64,000 nucleotides of DNA, taken from the NCBI GenBank assembly GCA_000750105.3, contig JPHH03000004.1:1-64000 (forward strand), in the 5' to 3' direction. Positions within the stretch are counted from its first letter, which is position 1; each line of letters opens with the position of its first letter. The notes below the pieces were generated by a model that made no database searches, was not told the origin of the DNA, and saw only the letters and a list, made by a program, of their open reading frames with translations. Below, piece by piece: positions 54,072 through 64,000 of the stretch. This stretch comes from Tolypocladium sp. Sup5 PDA-1. Its lineage: Eukaryota > Ascomycota > Sordariomycetes > Hypocreales > Ophiocordycipitaceae. The position numbers and the translations under genes were made by a program.

Positions 54072-56888
54072 GTTGTCGGATCGGGAACGAAAGCTCCCGT
54101 GCAGAAAAAGAAGGACAAGATGAGGGAGAGAAACAAGTCCACTGCCGATACTGATGGGAAAGAGCAAGCGCGATGGCGGATTCGGGACGACATCTTATAC
54201 TCATCAACACAATTTGGTCAGAACAGCTTCTTCCAGGACGCAGCGGGCTGCTGTCTCGGACGGTCTTCGGACTCACGAGGGCATGGACAAGTCTGCAGCT
54301 GCATCAAGGATCGGCAGTGACTACGATCACCAGGGCGGTGGGTTTTGACAAAGGAGACGACGATGGAACGTGGAAATCACGAAGATCTCGGATGAAGAAG
54401 CATTGCTGGGCGAGTGGGCGGCAGTACGTCCAGCCTAAGGAGTAGGCTGAGGAATCTTGGGCCCCTCAGACAGAGCTTCAACAGGGGCCCAGCGCAGACT
54501 GGCCATGAACAAGAATTCTAATGCCGAAGTGATCGCTGCGAGAGCCGGGCACCCGCAAGGCCATGTGAGCCAGGCGAATCCAAGAGCATCCCACGCTGGA
54601 TGTGAATGGACAAACTCCCAGGGGGAGGATAGTTGCAGATCAAGGAGCTAGGAAAGCCTCCCCCAGGAACGGAGCGATAGAACAAACGAGAGGGGCATTG
54701 TGACCCTTCGGTTGCTGTTTGAACCGGTTCTCAAGGGACTTGCTGCGCTTGCAACATGCCACCAGAAAGACATGGAAGCAGAGAAGTGGCATCGCGGCTA
54801 CGAAATGGCTCGCGCCGTATCCGTTCCCCTCCCCTTGAGTCAGACGAGGTGGGCCATGAGAGACACCCGGTCGGGGGCGCGTCTTTCACGTGTTCATAGA
54901 TCTTGGCGGAGGCAGCGAGTCGAACATGTCTGACCGACAGAGGGGTTGAAGAAGGCTCAGAAGGACTGTCTGTCTCGACGCATTCGACGTTGTGGCCGGT
55001 ACGTACCGGATGCACGCAGCTCTCGTAGAGTGTGTCAGATGCAGCCCTGTACGCGCGTGGGAGAAATGGATGGCGAATGGCGGTGCTATAGGTAGTCTGC
55101 ACAAGCAGAGACAGGCAGAAAGAGAGAGATGTCGGTTGCCGAGGGAGAGTAAAGAGCAAGGCAGAGCATTGAGTGTCTGAGATGGGTTGAGGTTGGAAGT
55201 GGAGGACGTGGGGCAGCCTAATTATTACCTAACGAATAGCGGCAGGAGCTGCCCACGACAGCGGCAGTCCACCTGGGAAGCGACCCTGGAGTTGCACAAC
55301 AGCGGTCATCAGGTAAGTTACTTCGTACCTGTGTTGCTGTGCTTTCAACTGTGTGAGGCATGTGCAGCAAAACATGTTACGCCTGACATCCTTTTATTGC
55401 ATCTGCAGTAAGATCTGATAATGCCAACACCACACATGTTCTTATCCGTCTTGGCTGTGCACCGAGCAATGAGCATGGACGTAGCCAATTTTGCAGTACA
55501 GAGCCGTTAGTACACAAATTGTACCTACGCAAGTGCCGGGCGCGACGCGGCTGGGCCAATTGCCGCCTGAGGAATTCGGCTGGGTCGGCGATGACAATTC
55601 TCGGGGCTCCAGGACCCTCCTCCACGACCCGTTTGCATATGTGGAGGTGGTGACGAGGGATAAGCGAGAGCTGGGACTGCTGGAGGAGGAGGGGCTGACA
55701 GCTAGGAACAGGGCCCAGGGCCATCCAGGGCCGACCCTCGTCAGCGCTTCCGCGGGGATGCCACCGTCTCTTCCGGTTTGCACACGGGCGATCTGTAAGC
55801 TGTAACTCGTACAGATCGCGAGTGGCAGATGCAACGCCTGGCGCCGAGTACGACTGCGTCAGGGCGGGAACACGCAATGATACGCCGTGCTGCCTGCAAG
55901 AAAAGCACGCAAGCCCCTCCTCCACTGCGATTGCAAAGTGGGCGGGCGTGGGCTTGGCTTGACTCGCGGTTGAGGCCGGCTCACCTGCGTCACACGAATA
56001 TATTTGGCATCCGTATATCGGCGTTGTCGCGCAAAGTTGTGGCTCGGCACGGGGACAGGTTCTTGACGGGCTCGGGAGGAGATGCCCATCGCTGAGCTCA
56101 TGGACATACAGTGCATCACATGAGATCTGAGATGACGGCGGAGAAGCGGCCCAAGGTCACTTCATGCACGCGCCGCCCCCAGGTCGTCGAGAAGGGCAAT
56201 TCCAAACCACCCGGGCCTCGCAAAAGGGTGCATCTGCACGAGCCGTGGTTCTTGTGCAACCATCTCCGCGGCAGCGACGGCTCCCGTTGGTCCATGGAGG
56301 CGCCTGACGAGGCCACCACGACGGGGGCTGCAGCGCTGTATGGTGTATCCGTGGATGGAAACGTGCTGCTGCATCCTCTTGTGACAGCCTGGGCGGAGGG
56401 CCTATTCCAGCCGAAGGGAAGGGCGTTGAGCCGTCTCCCACCCGACGCTTTTCGTCTCTAGGCTGCCCTGTTCCGGGGCTGACTGGCTGAACTCGAGGTC
56501 GCCTGCAGCATTGTGCGTGCGTGATGATTGAAGAAAGAAAAAAAAGAAAAAAAGCCTTTCTTGTTCAAGCAGTCAATTGAGCAATCCCTTGCAAGTTGGG
56601 CTCGTCCCCAACAAGAAATTTCCATCCACCTCACTCAGCCTTATCTTATCGGTGACTCGTTCCGTCCCCGGACCCGGACCGCCCTTTTTTTTTCTCATAT
56701 GGGACGCTGCCCACCCTGACTGCCCTCACCTTCTCGTCCCACACCAGCCAGCCAGCCTCTGGAAGAGTCACCGACTGCCCAATCCCCCCTCGGCCTGCCA
56801 TCCAGACGACTCAATTGGGATCCCAACTGGCCAGGCTGTTCGCGGGACGGTGCAACTGAAGCATTGAGTCCCGAGGGAGTCTGCTGCA
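54072..56888. other. Long intergenic region (2.8 kb)
   Basis: No firm gene. The part near 54072-54450 is probably the promoter of the secreted protein. Around 55180-55805 the plus strand has coding-like stretches without an ATG (for example EEFGWVGDDNSRG and FAYVEVVTRDKRELGLLEEE at 55563-55700) and a strong GTAAGT donor near 55314; this could be a decayed or unpredicted gene. The final 350 bases are the CT-rich CPA2 promoter. Confidence 0.45.
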
Positions 56889-59800
56889 ATGCCGCCGAAT
56901 ATGCCTGCTTCCTTGGCCGGCCGAGCTCCGGTCCTCCTCCGACACGGCCGCCGCATTCCTCGAGCCCTTCCTGCTCCCGCGCGCTCCTTCACGACAGCAT
57001 CGCTCAGGGCTCCGGGCCGAGCAGCCTCGCTCCAGGTCAAGCAGCTGAAGCGCCTGGGCACCATCTCCATTGTGCGCCCCTACAGCTCCGCTGCCACCCA
57101 ATCCGCACCCAACCCCAAGGCCTACCTCGAGAGCGGCGTCATCAAGCCCAGGCAGAATGTCGACGTCAAGAAGGTGCTGGTCATTGGCAGTGGCGGTCTC
57201 GCCATTGGTCAGGCTGGAGAGTTTGACTACTCAGGTTCGTTGATGCCCTATGTCGTCGTTGATCGGAGAGCGCTACCATCACGAGTCGCTGGAACCTCTC
57301 AAGAGATGGAGAGCGCCCAGGCTAACCACGATTTCTATCCGCAGGCTCCCAAGCCCTGAAGGCCCTCAAGGAGGCCGGCGTCGCCTCTGTCCTCATCAAC
57401 CCCAACATTGCAACCATCCAGACCAACCACACCCTCGCCGACGAGGTCTACTACCTGCCCGTCACCCCCGAGTATGTCACCCATGTCATCGAGAAGGAGA
57501 AGCCCGACGGCATCTTCCTGTCCTTTGGTGGACAGACCGCCCTGAACTTGGGTGTCGAGATGCAGCGGCTGGGTCTGTTCGAAAAGTACGGCGTCAAGGT
57601 CCTCGGCACCAGCGTCCGGACACTGGAGCTCAGTGAAGACCGAGACCTATTCGCAAAGGCCCTCGAGGAAATCAACATCCCCATTGCCAAGTCCATTGCC
57701 GTCGGCACCATTGAGGAGGCCCTAGACGCCGCCGAAAAAATTGGCTACCCCATCATTGTCCGCGCCGCCTATGCCTTGGGTGGTCTCGGCTCTGGTTTCG
57801 CCAACAACGAGGAGGAGCTCCGCAACATGGCCGCCCGCTCCCTCACCCTCTCCCCCCAGATTTTGGTCGAGAAGTCGCTCAAGGGCTGGAAAGAGGTCGA
57901 GTATGAGGTCGTGCGAGACGCAAACAACAACTGCATCACCGTTTGCAACATGGAAAACTTCGACCCTCTCGGAATCCACACCGGCGACTCCATCGTCGTG
58001 GCGCCTAGCCAGACTCTCAGCGACGAGGAATATCACATGCTCCGATCTGCCGCCATCAAGATCGTGCGCCACCTTGGTGTCGTCGGCGAGTGCAACGTCC
58101 AGTACGCTCTGCAGCCGGATGGCCTCGACTACCGTGTCATTGAGGTCAACGCTCGTCTCTCGCGATCTTCGGCTCTGGCTTCGAAGGCAACTGGGTACCC
58201 GCTGGCTTACACCGCCGCCAAGATTGGTCTTGGTCACACCCTGCCGGAGCTCCCCAATGCCGTCACCAAGACGACCACGGCAAACTTCGAGCCCTCGTTG
58301 GATTACATCGTCACCAAGATTCCCCGATGGGATCTGTCCAAATTCCAGCATGTGAAGCGCGACATTGGCAGCGCCATGAAGTCGGTCGGCGAGGTCATGG
58401 CTATCGGCAGGACCTTTGAAGAATCGTTCCAAAAGGCAATTCGTCAGGTCGACCCTCGATTTGTTGGCTTCCAGGGCGACAAGTTCGAGGACCTCGACTT
58501 TGAGCTGCAGAACCCCACCGACCGCCGATGGCTCGCCGTTGGCCAGGCCATGCTTCACGAGAACTACACCGTAGACAGGGTTCACGATCTAACCAAGATT
58601 GACAAGTGGTTCCTGTACAAGCTGCAGAACATCGTCGACTGCACCCGGGAGCTCGAGACCGCCGGCGGCCTCCAAGCCCTCAAGAAGGATCAGGTCATGA
58701 AGGCCAAGAAGATGGGTTTCTCCGATCGCCAAATCGCCATGGCCGTCAAGAGCACCGAAGACGAAGTCCGCGCCTACCGATTGAGCTTCAACATCCGCCC
58801 TTGGGTCAAGAAGATTGATACTCTGGCCGCCGAGTTCCCTGCCGACACCAACTATCTGTACACCACGTACAACGGCTCCTCCCACGACATCGCATTCGAA
58901 GACAAAGGAACCGTCGTTCTTGGCAGCGGCGTGTACCGTATCGGCAGCTCCGTGGAGTTCGATTGGTGCGCTGTCAGCGCTACCCAGGCCCTCCGCCAGA
59001 TGGGCGAGAAGACTGTCATGATCAATGTAAGTTGAACCTCCTTTGATATCCCACTGGACGCACCTTCCTTCAGGATGTTCCCCACATCGGCAACCTCAGC
59101 ATCACACTCCCAAAGACACAGCGCCATATTCGGAACCTGGAAGCCGCCCAGTCGAGCCCTGGACCTTTGGACTCTCCTGAAACACTCGCTGTCGTGAATT
59201 CTCCTGAAAACTTCGCTAACTCATCGTCAAAGTACAATCCCGAAACGTTTTCCACTGACACCGATTTGGCCGACAGGCTATACTTCGAAGAGTTAAGCTA
59301 CGAACGAGTGATGGATATCTACGAGCTCGAGAATGCCTCTGGAGTGGTCGTGTCTGTCGGTGGGCAGCTGCCTCAGAACATTGCCCTCCGCCTGCAGGAG
59401 ACTGGTGGGGCCAAGGTGCTCGGAACTGACCCCAAGGACATTGACAAGGCCGAGGATCGCCAGAAGTTCTCTGAGATTCTCGACAGCATTGGAGTGGACC
59501 AGCCCGCGTGGAAGGAGCTCACCTCGGTCAAGGCGGCCGAAGACTTTGCTAACGAGGTCGGCTACCCCGTCCTGGTTCGTCCCAGCTACGTCCTGTCGGG
59601 TGCTGCCATGACTGTTATCCGAAGCCAGGAGGATCTCAAGGACAAGCTTGAGGCTGCCAGCAACGTCTCCCCCGACCACCCTGTCGTCATCACCAAGTTC
59701 ATCGAGGGTGCCCAGGAGATCGATGTCGATGGTGTCGGGTCCAAGGGCGAACTGGTCATCCACGCCATCAGCGAGCACGTTGAGCAGGCCGGCGTCCACT

Positions 59801-60778
59801 CTGGTGACGCTACTCTGGTCCTTCCCCCGGCTAACCTCGACGACACTACCATGGAGCGCCTCAAGGTCATTGCCCAGAAGGTGGCCAAGGCTTGGAGCAT
59901 CACTGGTCCTTTCAACATGCAGATCATCAAGGCCGAGAACCCCGAGGGTGGCGAGCCTCTCCTGAAGGTCATTGAGTGCAACCTCCGTGCTTCTCGCTCG
60001 TTCCCCTTTGTCAGCAAGGTTCTCGGACTCAACTTCATCGACGTGGCTACCAAGGCTCTCGTGGGCAAGAATGTCCCCGAGCCCACCGATCTCATGGCTG
60101 TCAAGCGTGACTACCTCGCTACCAAGGTTCCTCAGTTCTCCTGGACTCGTCTCGCTGGTGCCGACCCCTTCCTCGGTGTTGAGATGTCTTCCACCGGTGA
60201 GATTGCCTGCTTCGGTAAGAACCTCGTCGAGGCCTACTGGACGTCCCTCCAGTCGACCATGAACTTCCGCATGCCCGAGCCCGGCGAGGGTCTGCTATTT
60301 GGTGGCGAAGTCTCCAAGACCTGGCTGACCCAGGTCGCCGACTACGTCGCTCCCCTCGGGTACAAGCTGTACGCTGCCGAGAACGATGTCAAGGAGTTCC
60401 TCGAGTCCTCCTGCAAACACAATGTCAGCGTCGAGGTCATCGAGTTCCCCACGGAGGACAAGCGCGCCCTCCGAGAGGTATTCAAGAAGTATGACATCCG
60501 CGGTGTCTTCAACCTGGCCCTGGCCCGTGGCAAGACGACCCTGGACGTGGACTACGTTATGCGCCGCAACGCCGTCGACTTTGGCGTGCCCCTGTTCATG
60601 GAGCCCCAAGTATGTTTCCACTTCCCTCTCCAGCTTGCCACAGGGCAACTTTGCTAACTCTTATCCCCAGACCGCCATCCTCTTCGCCCAATGCATGAGC
60701 GAGAAGCTGCCCCGCAAGGAGGGCATCCCCGCTGAGGTCCGCCGGTGGTCCGACTTCATCGGCGGCAAGCCGCTGTAA
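56889..60778 (+). CDS. CPA2: Carbamoyl-phosphate synthase, arginine-specific, large chain
   Basis: Makes carbamoyl phosphate for arginine synthesis together with the small glutaminase chain; mitochondrial in filamentous ascomycetes. Four exons, 56889-57234, 57345-59026, 59233-60609 and 60671-60778, give 1170 aa. The first 75 residues are basic and Ser/Ala-rich, a mitochondrial presequence (HGRRIPRALPAPARSFTTAS). VLVIGSGGLAIGQAGEFDYS opens the first half; two ATP-grasp halves follow (VRAAYALGGLGSGFANN and VRPSYVLSGAAMTVIRSQ), with VIEVNARLSRSSALASKATG in the first. The second half starts YNPETFSTDTDLADRLYFEE. The C-terminal allosteric region is short, as in arginine-type enzymes. Intron 2 (206 nt) ends at an AAG; an upstream CAG acceptor at 59073 would give a 53-codon in-frame insertion. 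Confidence 0.96.
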
Positions 60779-61606
60779 ATCATAGACGCCTCGCCCCCCT
60801 CCGTTCCCGCCCTCGCGACCCTGCTCATATTTGAATCTAAAAGAAAAGTGAGCTGGCGTTGGTGTTTGCTATTTTCCCGTGATGGATTTCCTATTTTCTT
60901 TTCGTCATATCACTCTTCATGTTTTATGGGAAACAGTACAGCTCGGGTCTTTCCTGGGTGCCTTGCTCTCAGGGGTGGAAAGGGGGCCAAAAGGACGGAG
61001 CGAGTAGTGTGATGATGGACTCGCAGGGTCATCTTTCTGTCTAGCCACGTGCCACTGTGGCTCTTTGTAGATAGGTGGAAAACTTATACAGGCCATGCGA
61101 GAGGCCAGGCGAGAGTGACTCCATGCGACGTCGGGGTAGCAACCATTCGCGAACACAATGGAACAAGGATCGATGAGACAATGAGACGAGCACTGGGCAA
61201 CTCCTGTGCCGGCGAAGACTAAACAAACACGTCTTGTTCATCGCGTGAAAGCGTCTTCATCGGGAGCTTTGTTCGCGATATGGCCACGTCGTTTAGTCCG
61301 TTCACCGTTCACCATACCCTCCCGACACAATGGCTCATGTATAAGTGAGTAGTGAACAGCTTCTCGGATATATAATATAGCTTTCACTTCTAGTCTCTAG
61401 GCATTTGGTTTTGTTTCCTGGTTTCAAACAAGAGCTTGAAGGCCTAGTTTCTTTGAGTCTTTCGAGCACTCAACTAGACGAATAGGCTCGAACAATTCGA
61501 AAAGGGCATCTCATCTCTAAAGAACGAGCAAACACCCATTTGGTATACCGCCATACCTTGCTATTCAGGTAACATCACACTTGAACCCCTGTCTCGTATA
61601 CCCAGG
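60779..61606. other. Intergenic region after CPA2
   Basis: About 830 bases: CPA2 3' UTR and the leader of the Cys-rich gene. No coding signal was found. Confidence 0.45.
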
Positions 61607-62437
61607 ATGTGTCAAAACGTCCGCCACTTCACCTGCGGCCACATGCAGCGCTGCCAGACCAAGTGCTGGAAGACGACCAGCCCAGGCTTCCTGCAGTGCA
61701 TCATATACTTCTTCTTCCCGCCCAAGGCGTGTGACAGGCTGACGGGGGAGGTGTACCGCAAGCACGCGCTGTGCCCCTCCTGCGTGCGCCGCCAGAGGTC
61801 GCGGCCCGACGGGAGCAAGCCGCTGCCGCATCTGCCAGTGACGGGCAAGGTGTACCGCGAGGCGTGTCTGGCAAAGAGGGCCATGTGCGAGGAGGACGTC
61901 CCGTCGAGGATAACAAAGGGGCTACCACGGGGGAGTATGAACCAGACGCCGCAGCATAGCAGACGAGCGAGTCATCAGACGCCACAACATAGCAGACGAG
62001 CAAGTCAGAGGCCGACTCCCGAGGACGACAGGCGCAGATCAAGGAAGCCAGGGGGGGGCGGGTTCTCACAGAGCACATCTGCTAAGAACCCCATCTCCCA
62101 TATAGGCCTGGCCTCCAACAAGCATGCCCACCAGAAGTCTCTAACGAAGCACGCCGCCCCGGCCCTCAAGTCGACGAAGAGCCGGACTGGTGGCCATCAG
62201 CCGGGGCATTCGAGGAAGCCATCGACGACACCATCAAAATCTGGCAGCGCCGCCAGCGCGAATAACTCTACGCTGAATCAACGAGGGCGTGAGTACTTGC
62301 GGAGGCTCCGTCACAAGGGCTCGGCTGAGTCTGACTCGTCGTGGGTCAGCCCGACGGCTCGCCAGCTTGAGAACGGCGAGGTGAGCATACACACGACGTA
62401 TCTCGACGAGAATGGGGATGTAACTTCGTGGGTATAA
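61607..62437 (+). CDS. Cys-rich protein of unknown function with RRAS repeats
   Basis: Single exon, 276 aa. The N-terminal 65 residues are Cys/His-rich: CQNVRHFTCGHMQRCQTKCW, then CDRLTGEVYRKHALCPSC. This resembles small zinc-binding N-termini of many Pezizomycotina hypothetical proteins that open with MC..-FxCGH. A long basic, Ser-rich and disordered part follows, including two tandem 11-residue units QTPQHSRRAS (H/Q) encoded by a 33-bp repeat; RRAS is a protein kinase A consensus. The end is more ordered: RGREYLRRLRHKG, then GEVSIHTTYLDENGDVTSWV. Function unknown; zinc binding is inferred from spacing only. Confidence 0.72.
   Translation: MCQNVRHFTCGHMQRCQTKCWKTTSPGFLQCIIYFFFPPKACDRLTGEVYRKHALCPSCVRRQRSRPDGSKPLPHLPVTGKVYREACLAKRAMCEEDVPSRITKGLPRGSMNQTPQHSRRASHQTPQHSRRASQRPTPEDDRRRSRKPGGGGFSQSTSAKNPISHIGLASNKHAHQKSLTKHAAPALKSTKSRTGGHQPGHSRKPSTTPSKSGSAASANNSTLNQRGREYLRRLRHKGSAESDSSWVSPTARQLENGEVSIHTTYLDENGDVTSWV
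61943..62008 (+). repeat. Two tandem 33-bp coding repeats
   Basis: Two units differing at three positions, each coding QTPQHSRRAS plus one residue. Confidence 0.93.
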
Positions 62438-62890
62438 GCTTCTCGTTGAGTCGGTAGCTTCGACAATACAAAGCCTATCCGCCCGAGTTGCGGCATCACA
62501 TTTTCTTTGCATCGTACAGAGTGACCTCCCTTCCTTGCCTATATAGGCCGACAACGAACTTGCTCCAGTATGAAATCCATCGCCATAAACTGAACGCTGA
62601 AATAGACTCGGTATGGTATCAATGCCTGCGGTTCGGGCAAGCATGACCCCGTGGTAGTCAATAGAAACACAGCCGCCACGGGAGCCGAGGTTGCCAAGGG
62701 CTTCAAATGGAACCTGATCGTGGGTGGAGGAGAAGGCGGCAAAATAAGTCCTTCTTCTTGAAACTGGGGTCCTTGTCGTGAAGAGAGAGACCCCCTTTTG
62801 GAGACCTTCCGTCGTGTTTGGCCATGGTGCTTTTGATATGTTGACCACGCCGCAGGACGTGTTCAAGAGCCATGCGCGGCGACGCAGGCT
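62438..62890. other. Convergent 3' intergenic region
   Basis: About 450 bases between the Cys-rich gene and MPO1. Nothing beyond 3' UTR-like sequence was seen. Confidence 0.4.
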
Positions 62891-63585
62891 TTAGTGAGCC
62901 TTGCCGTTCTTCGACTCGGCCCTGAACTTGGCAATCTCGACCTGCACCTGCTTCTCCACGCGGGTCTGCAGCTCCTTGCGATAGCCGAGCTTGAAGAGGA
63001 CCTCGAGCCACACGAACATGGGGGCCAGGAAGAGGGCCTGGACCAGATTGTCAAGTAGGGCGGGAGCGCGGCCCTCGAAGACGCCGTGGCCGACAAACTG
63101 CGCGATCCAAGACACCACGTGGACCACGAGAGCGGCCTGGAAGGTCATCTTGGGGTCCTCCATGCGCAGGTGGTTGGCAAAGGCGGCGCTGCCCACGCAA
63201 AAGGCGGCGAGGACGAAGCCCGCCACGGGCTCCAGCAGGACGTAGAGCGCGGCGTACAGGAGCGCGGCGATGGTGCCCAGGTTGAGGTCCAGGTACGGGA
63301 CGGTGAGCAAGGCGGGCGTCTGGATCAGCGTACCCGTATATGTGGCCTGATGCGAAGCGGCGGGTAAGAAGGTGCTGCCACGGATGAGGCGGAGGGAGAT
63401 GGACGGCGTACCATGCAAAAGGCAGAGACGAGGATGAGCGGCACGCAGACCATATGGATGGCCACGTTGACCGAGTTATGGTGGTAGGCGCCATACTGAG
63501 TGAGGCACGTGTCAGTACGTTGACTGCGGGCTCAAGTGAGGGCATCGCGTACAAAGGTCAAGTGCCTCTCCAGATCCAGCGACAT
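62891..63585 (-). CDS. MPO1: MPO1-like 2-hydroxy fatty acid dioxygenase (DUF962)
   Basis: Yeast Mpo1 (YGL010w) is an Fe(II)-dependent ER membrane dioxygenase that alpha-oxidises 2-hydroxy fatty acids from phytosphingosine breakdown. Three exons, 63585-63553, 63495-63412 and 63346-62891, give 190 aa. MSLDLERHLTF joins YGAYHHNSVNVAIHMVCVPL in exon 2, containing conserved His residues; further on VHVVSWIAQFVGHGVFEGRA holds the second His cluster. Several hydrophobic helices (LNLGTIAALLYAALYVLLEP, FLAPMFVWLEVLFKL) fit a membrane protein. The C-terminus is charged. Exon junctions are placed by phase and by the family sequence. Confidence 0.9.
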
Positions 63586-64000
63586 CGTGGCGACGGGCTC
63601 GGGGGCTCGGGGGCTCGCGATGGGAGCGGTTGAGGCTCGTAGACGAGGGCAGAGTGCTGAAGAGGGCTTGTGTGGAAAGGGGCGAAGGAGGAAAGGACCC
63701 TGGATTTTTGGGTTGCTGGAGGCGGCGCTGAACAGCCACTCTCGTGTTCCATGCAAAACAAAGGGAACCCCAGGGCCGGTTGCATCACATCAGTTCATGT
63801 CGGGTGCTGTAGGGTAAGGCTGTGGTTGAAGAGAGCGTGGGGCAGCGCCGCCACTGTCACGGGCCTCGGATCAAGCTCCGTATTCGTACCCGGTACTTCC
63901 ATCGGCGTGCCCTGGACCCCATGCCGCCCGCAGAGTCACAATCCGGGGGCGCTGTGCATTAGCGGGCTTGCTTGATTTACGTACATACCAACGACGATGC
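63586..64000. other. Upstream of MPO1 to window end
   Basis: About 415 bases with the MPO1 promoter; no gene could be supported before the window ends. Confidence 0.4.

Noticed and set aside
56520..56888. Arginine attenuator uORF before CPA2
   Set aside because: That control belongs to the small-chain gene (CPA1/arg-2); I saw no matching short peptide here.

Overview
This is a stretch of nuclear genome from a filamentous ascomycete, most probably a Sordariomycete and plausibly of the order Hypocreales. The evidence is GC-rich coding DNA, short introns (about 45-200 nt) with GTRNGT donors and CTRAY-type branch points, protein families typical of Pezizomycotina, and closely spaced genes on both strands. 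The order-level placement rests on the feel of the proteins and not on a search. I see no transposon, CRISPR array, rRNA gene or secondary-metabolite cluster.

Layout, left to right. 0.4-10 kb: GFA1 (chitin precursor synthesis), the proteasome subunit PRE4/beta-7, a mitochondrial-type HMG-box protein with an in-frame stop after 11 codons, an unrecognised protein, and an ERG26-like sterol dehydrogenase. 10-24 kb: an LRG1-like LIM/RhoGAP protein, a DUF2417-type membrane hydrolase, an unrecognised protein with an unresolved 5' end, a gene-poor 3 kb gap, and a small acidic protein. 24-31 kb: an intron-containing tRNA-Arg(ACG), a tandem-UBC (UBE2Z-like) E2, replication factor C subunit RFC2, and an unknown coiled-coil protein. 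31-48 kb: the spliceosomal helicase BRR2, a PWWP chromatin protein, ORC3, a polyglutamine protein and SEC66. 49-64 kb: NPL4, a candidate 22-codon lipidated peptide, a secreted glycine-rich repeat protein with kexin sites, mitochondrial arginine-specific carbamoyl-phosphate synthase large chain (CPA2), a Cys-rich protein and MPO1.

Most recognised genes are conserved housekeeping genes: replication (RFC2, ORC3), splicing (BRR2), ubiquitin/proteasome (PRE4, UBE2Z-like, NPL4), ER translocation (SEC66), cell wall (GFA1, LRG1), sterol and sphingolipid metabolism (ERG26-like, MPO1) and arginine synthesis (CPA2). They do not form one pathway, and I found no convincing novel multi-gene system. The points most worth a second look are the HMG-gene stop codon, an alternative in-frame acceptor inside the CPA2 catalytic core, and the kexin-delimited segment in the glycine-rich secreted protein. 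Exon coordinates were placed by hand from splice motifs and reading phase, and all multi-exon models close in frame.
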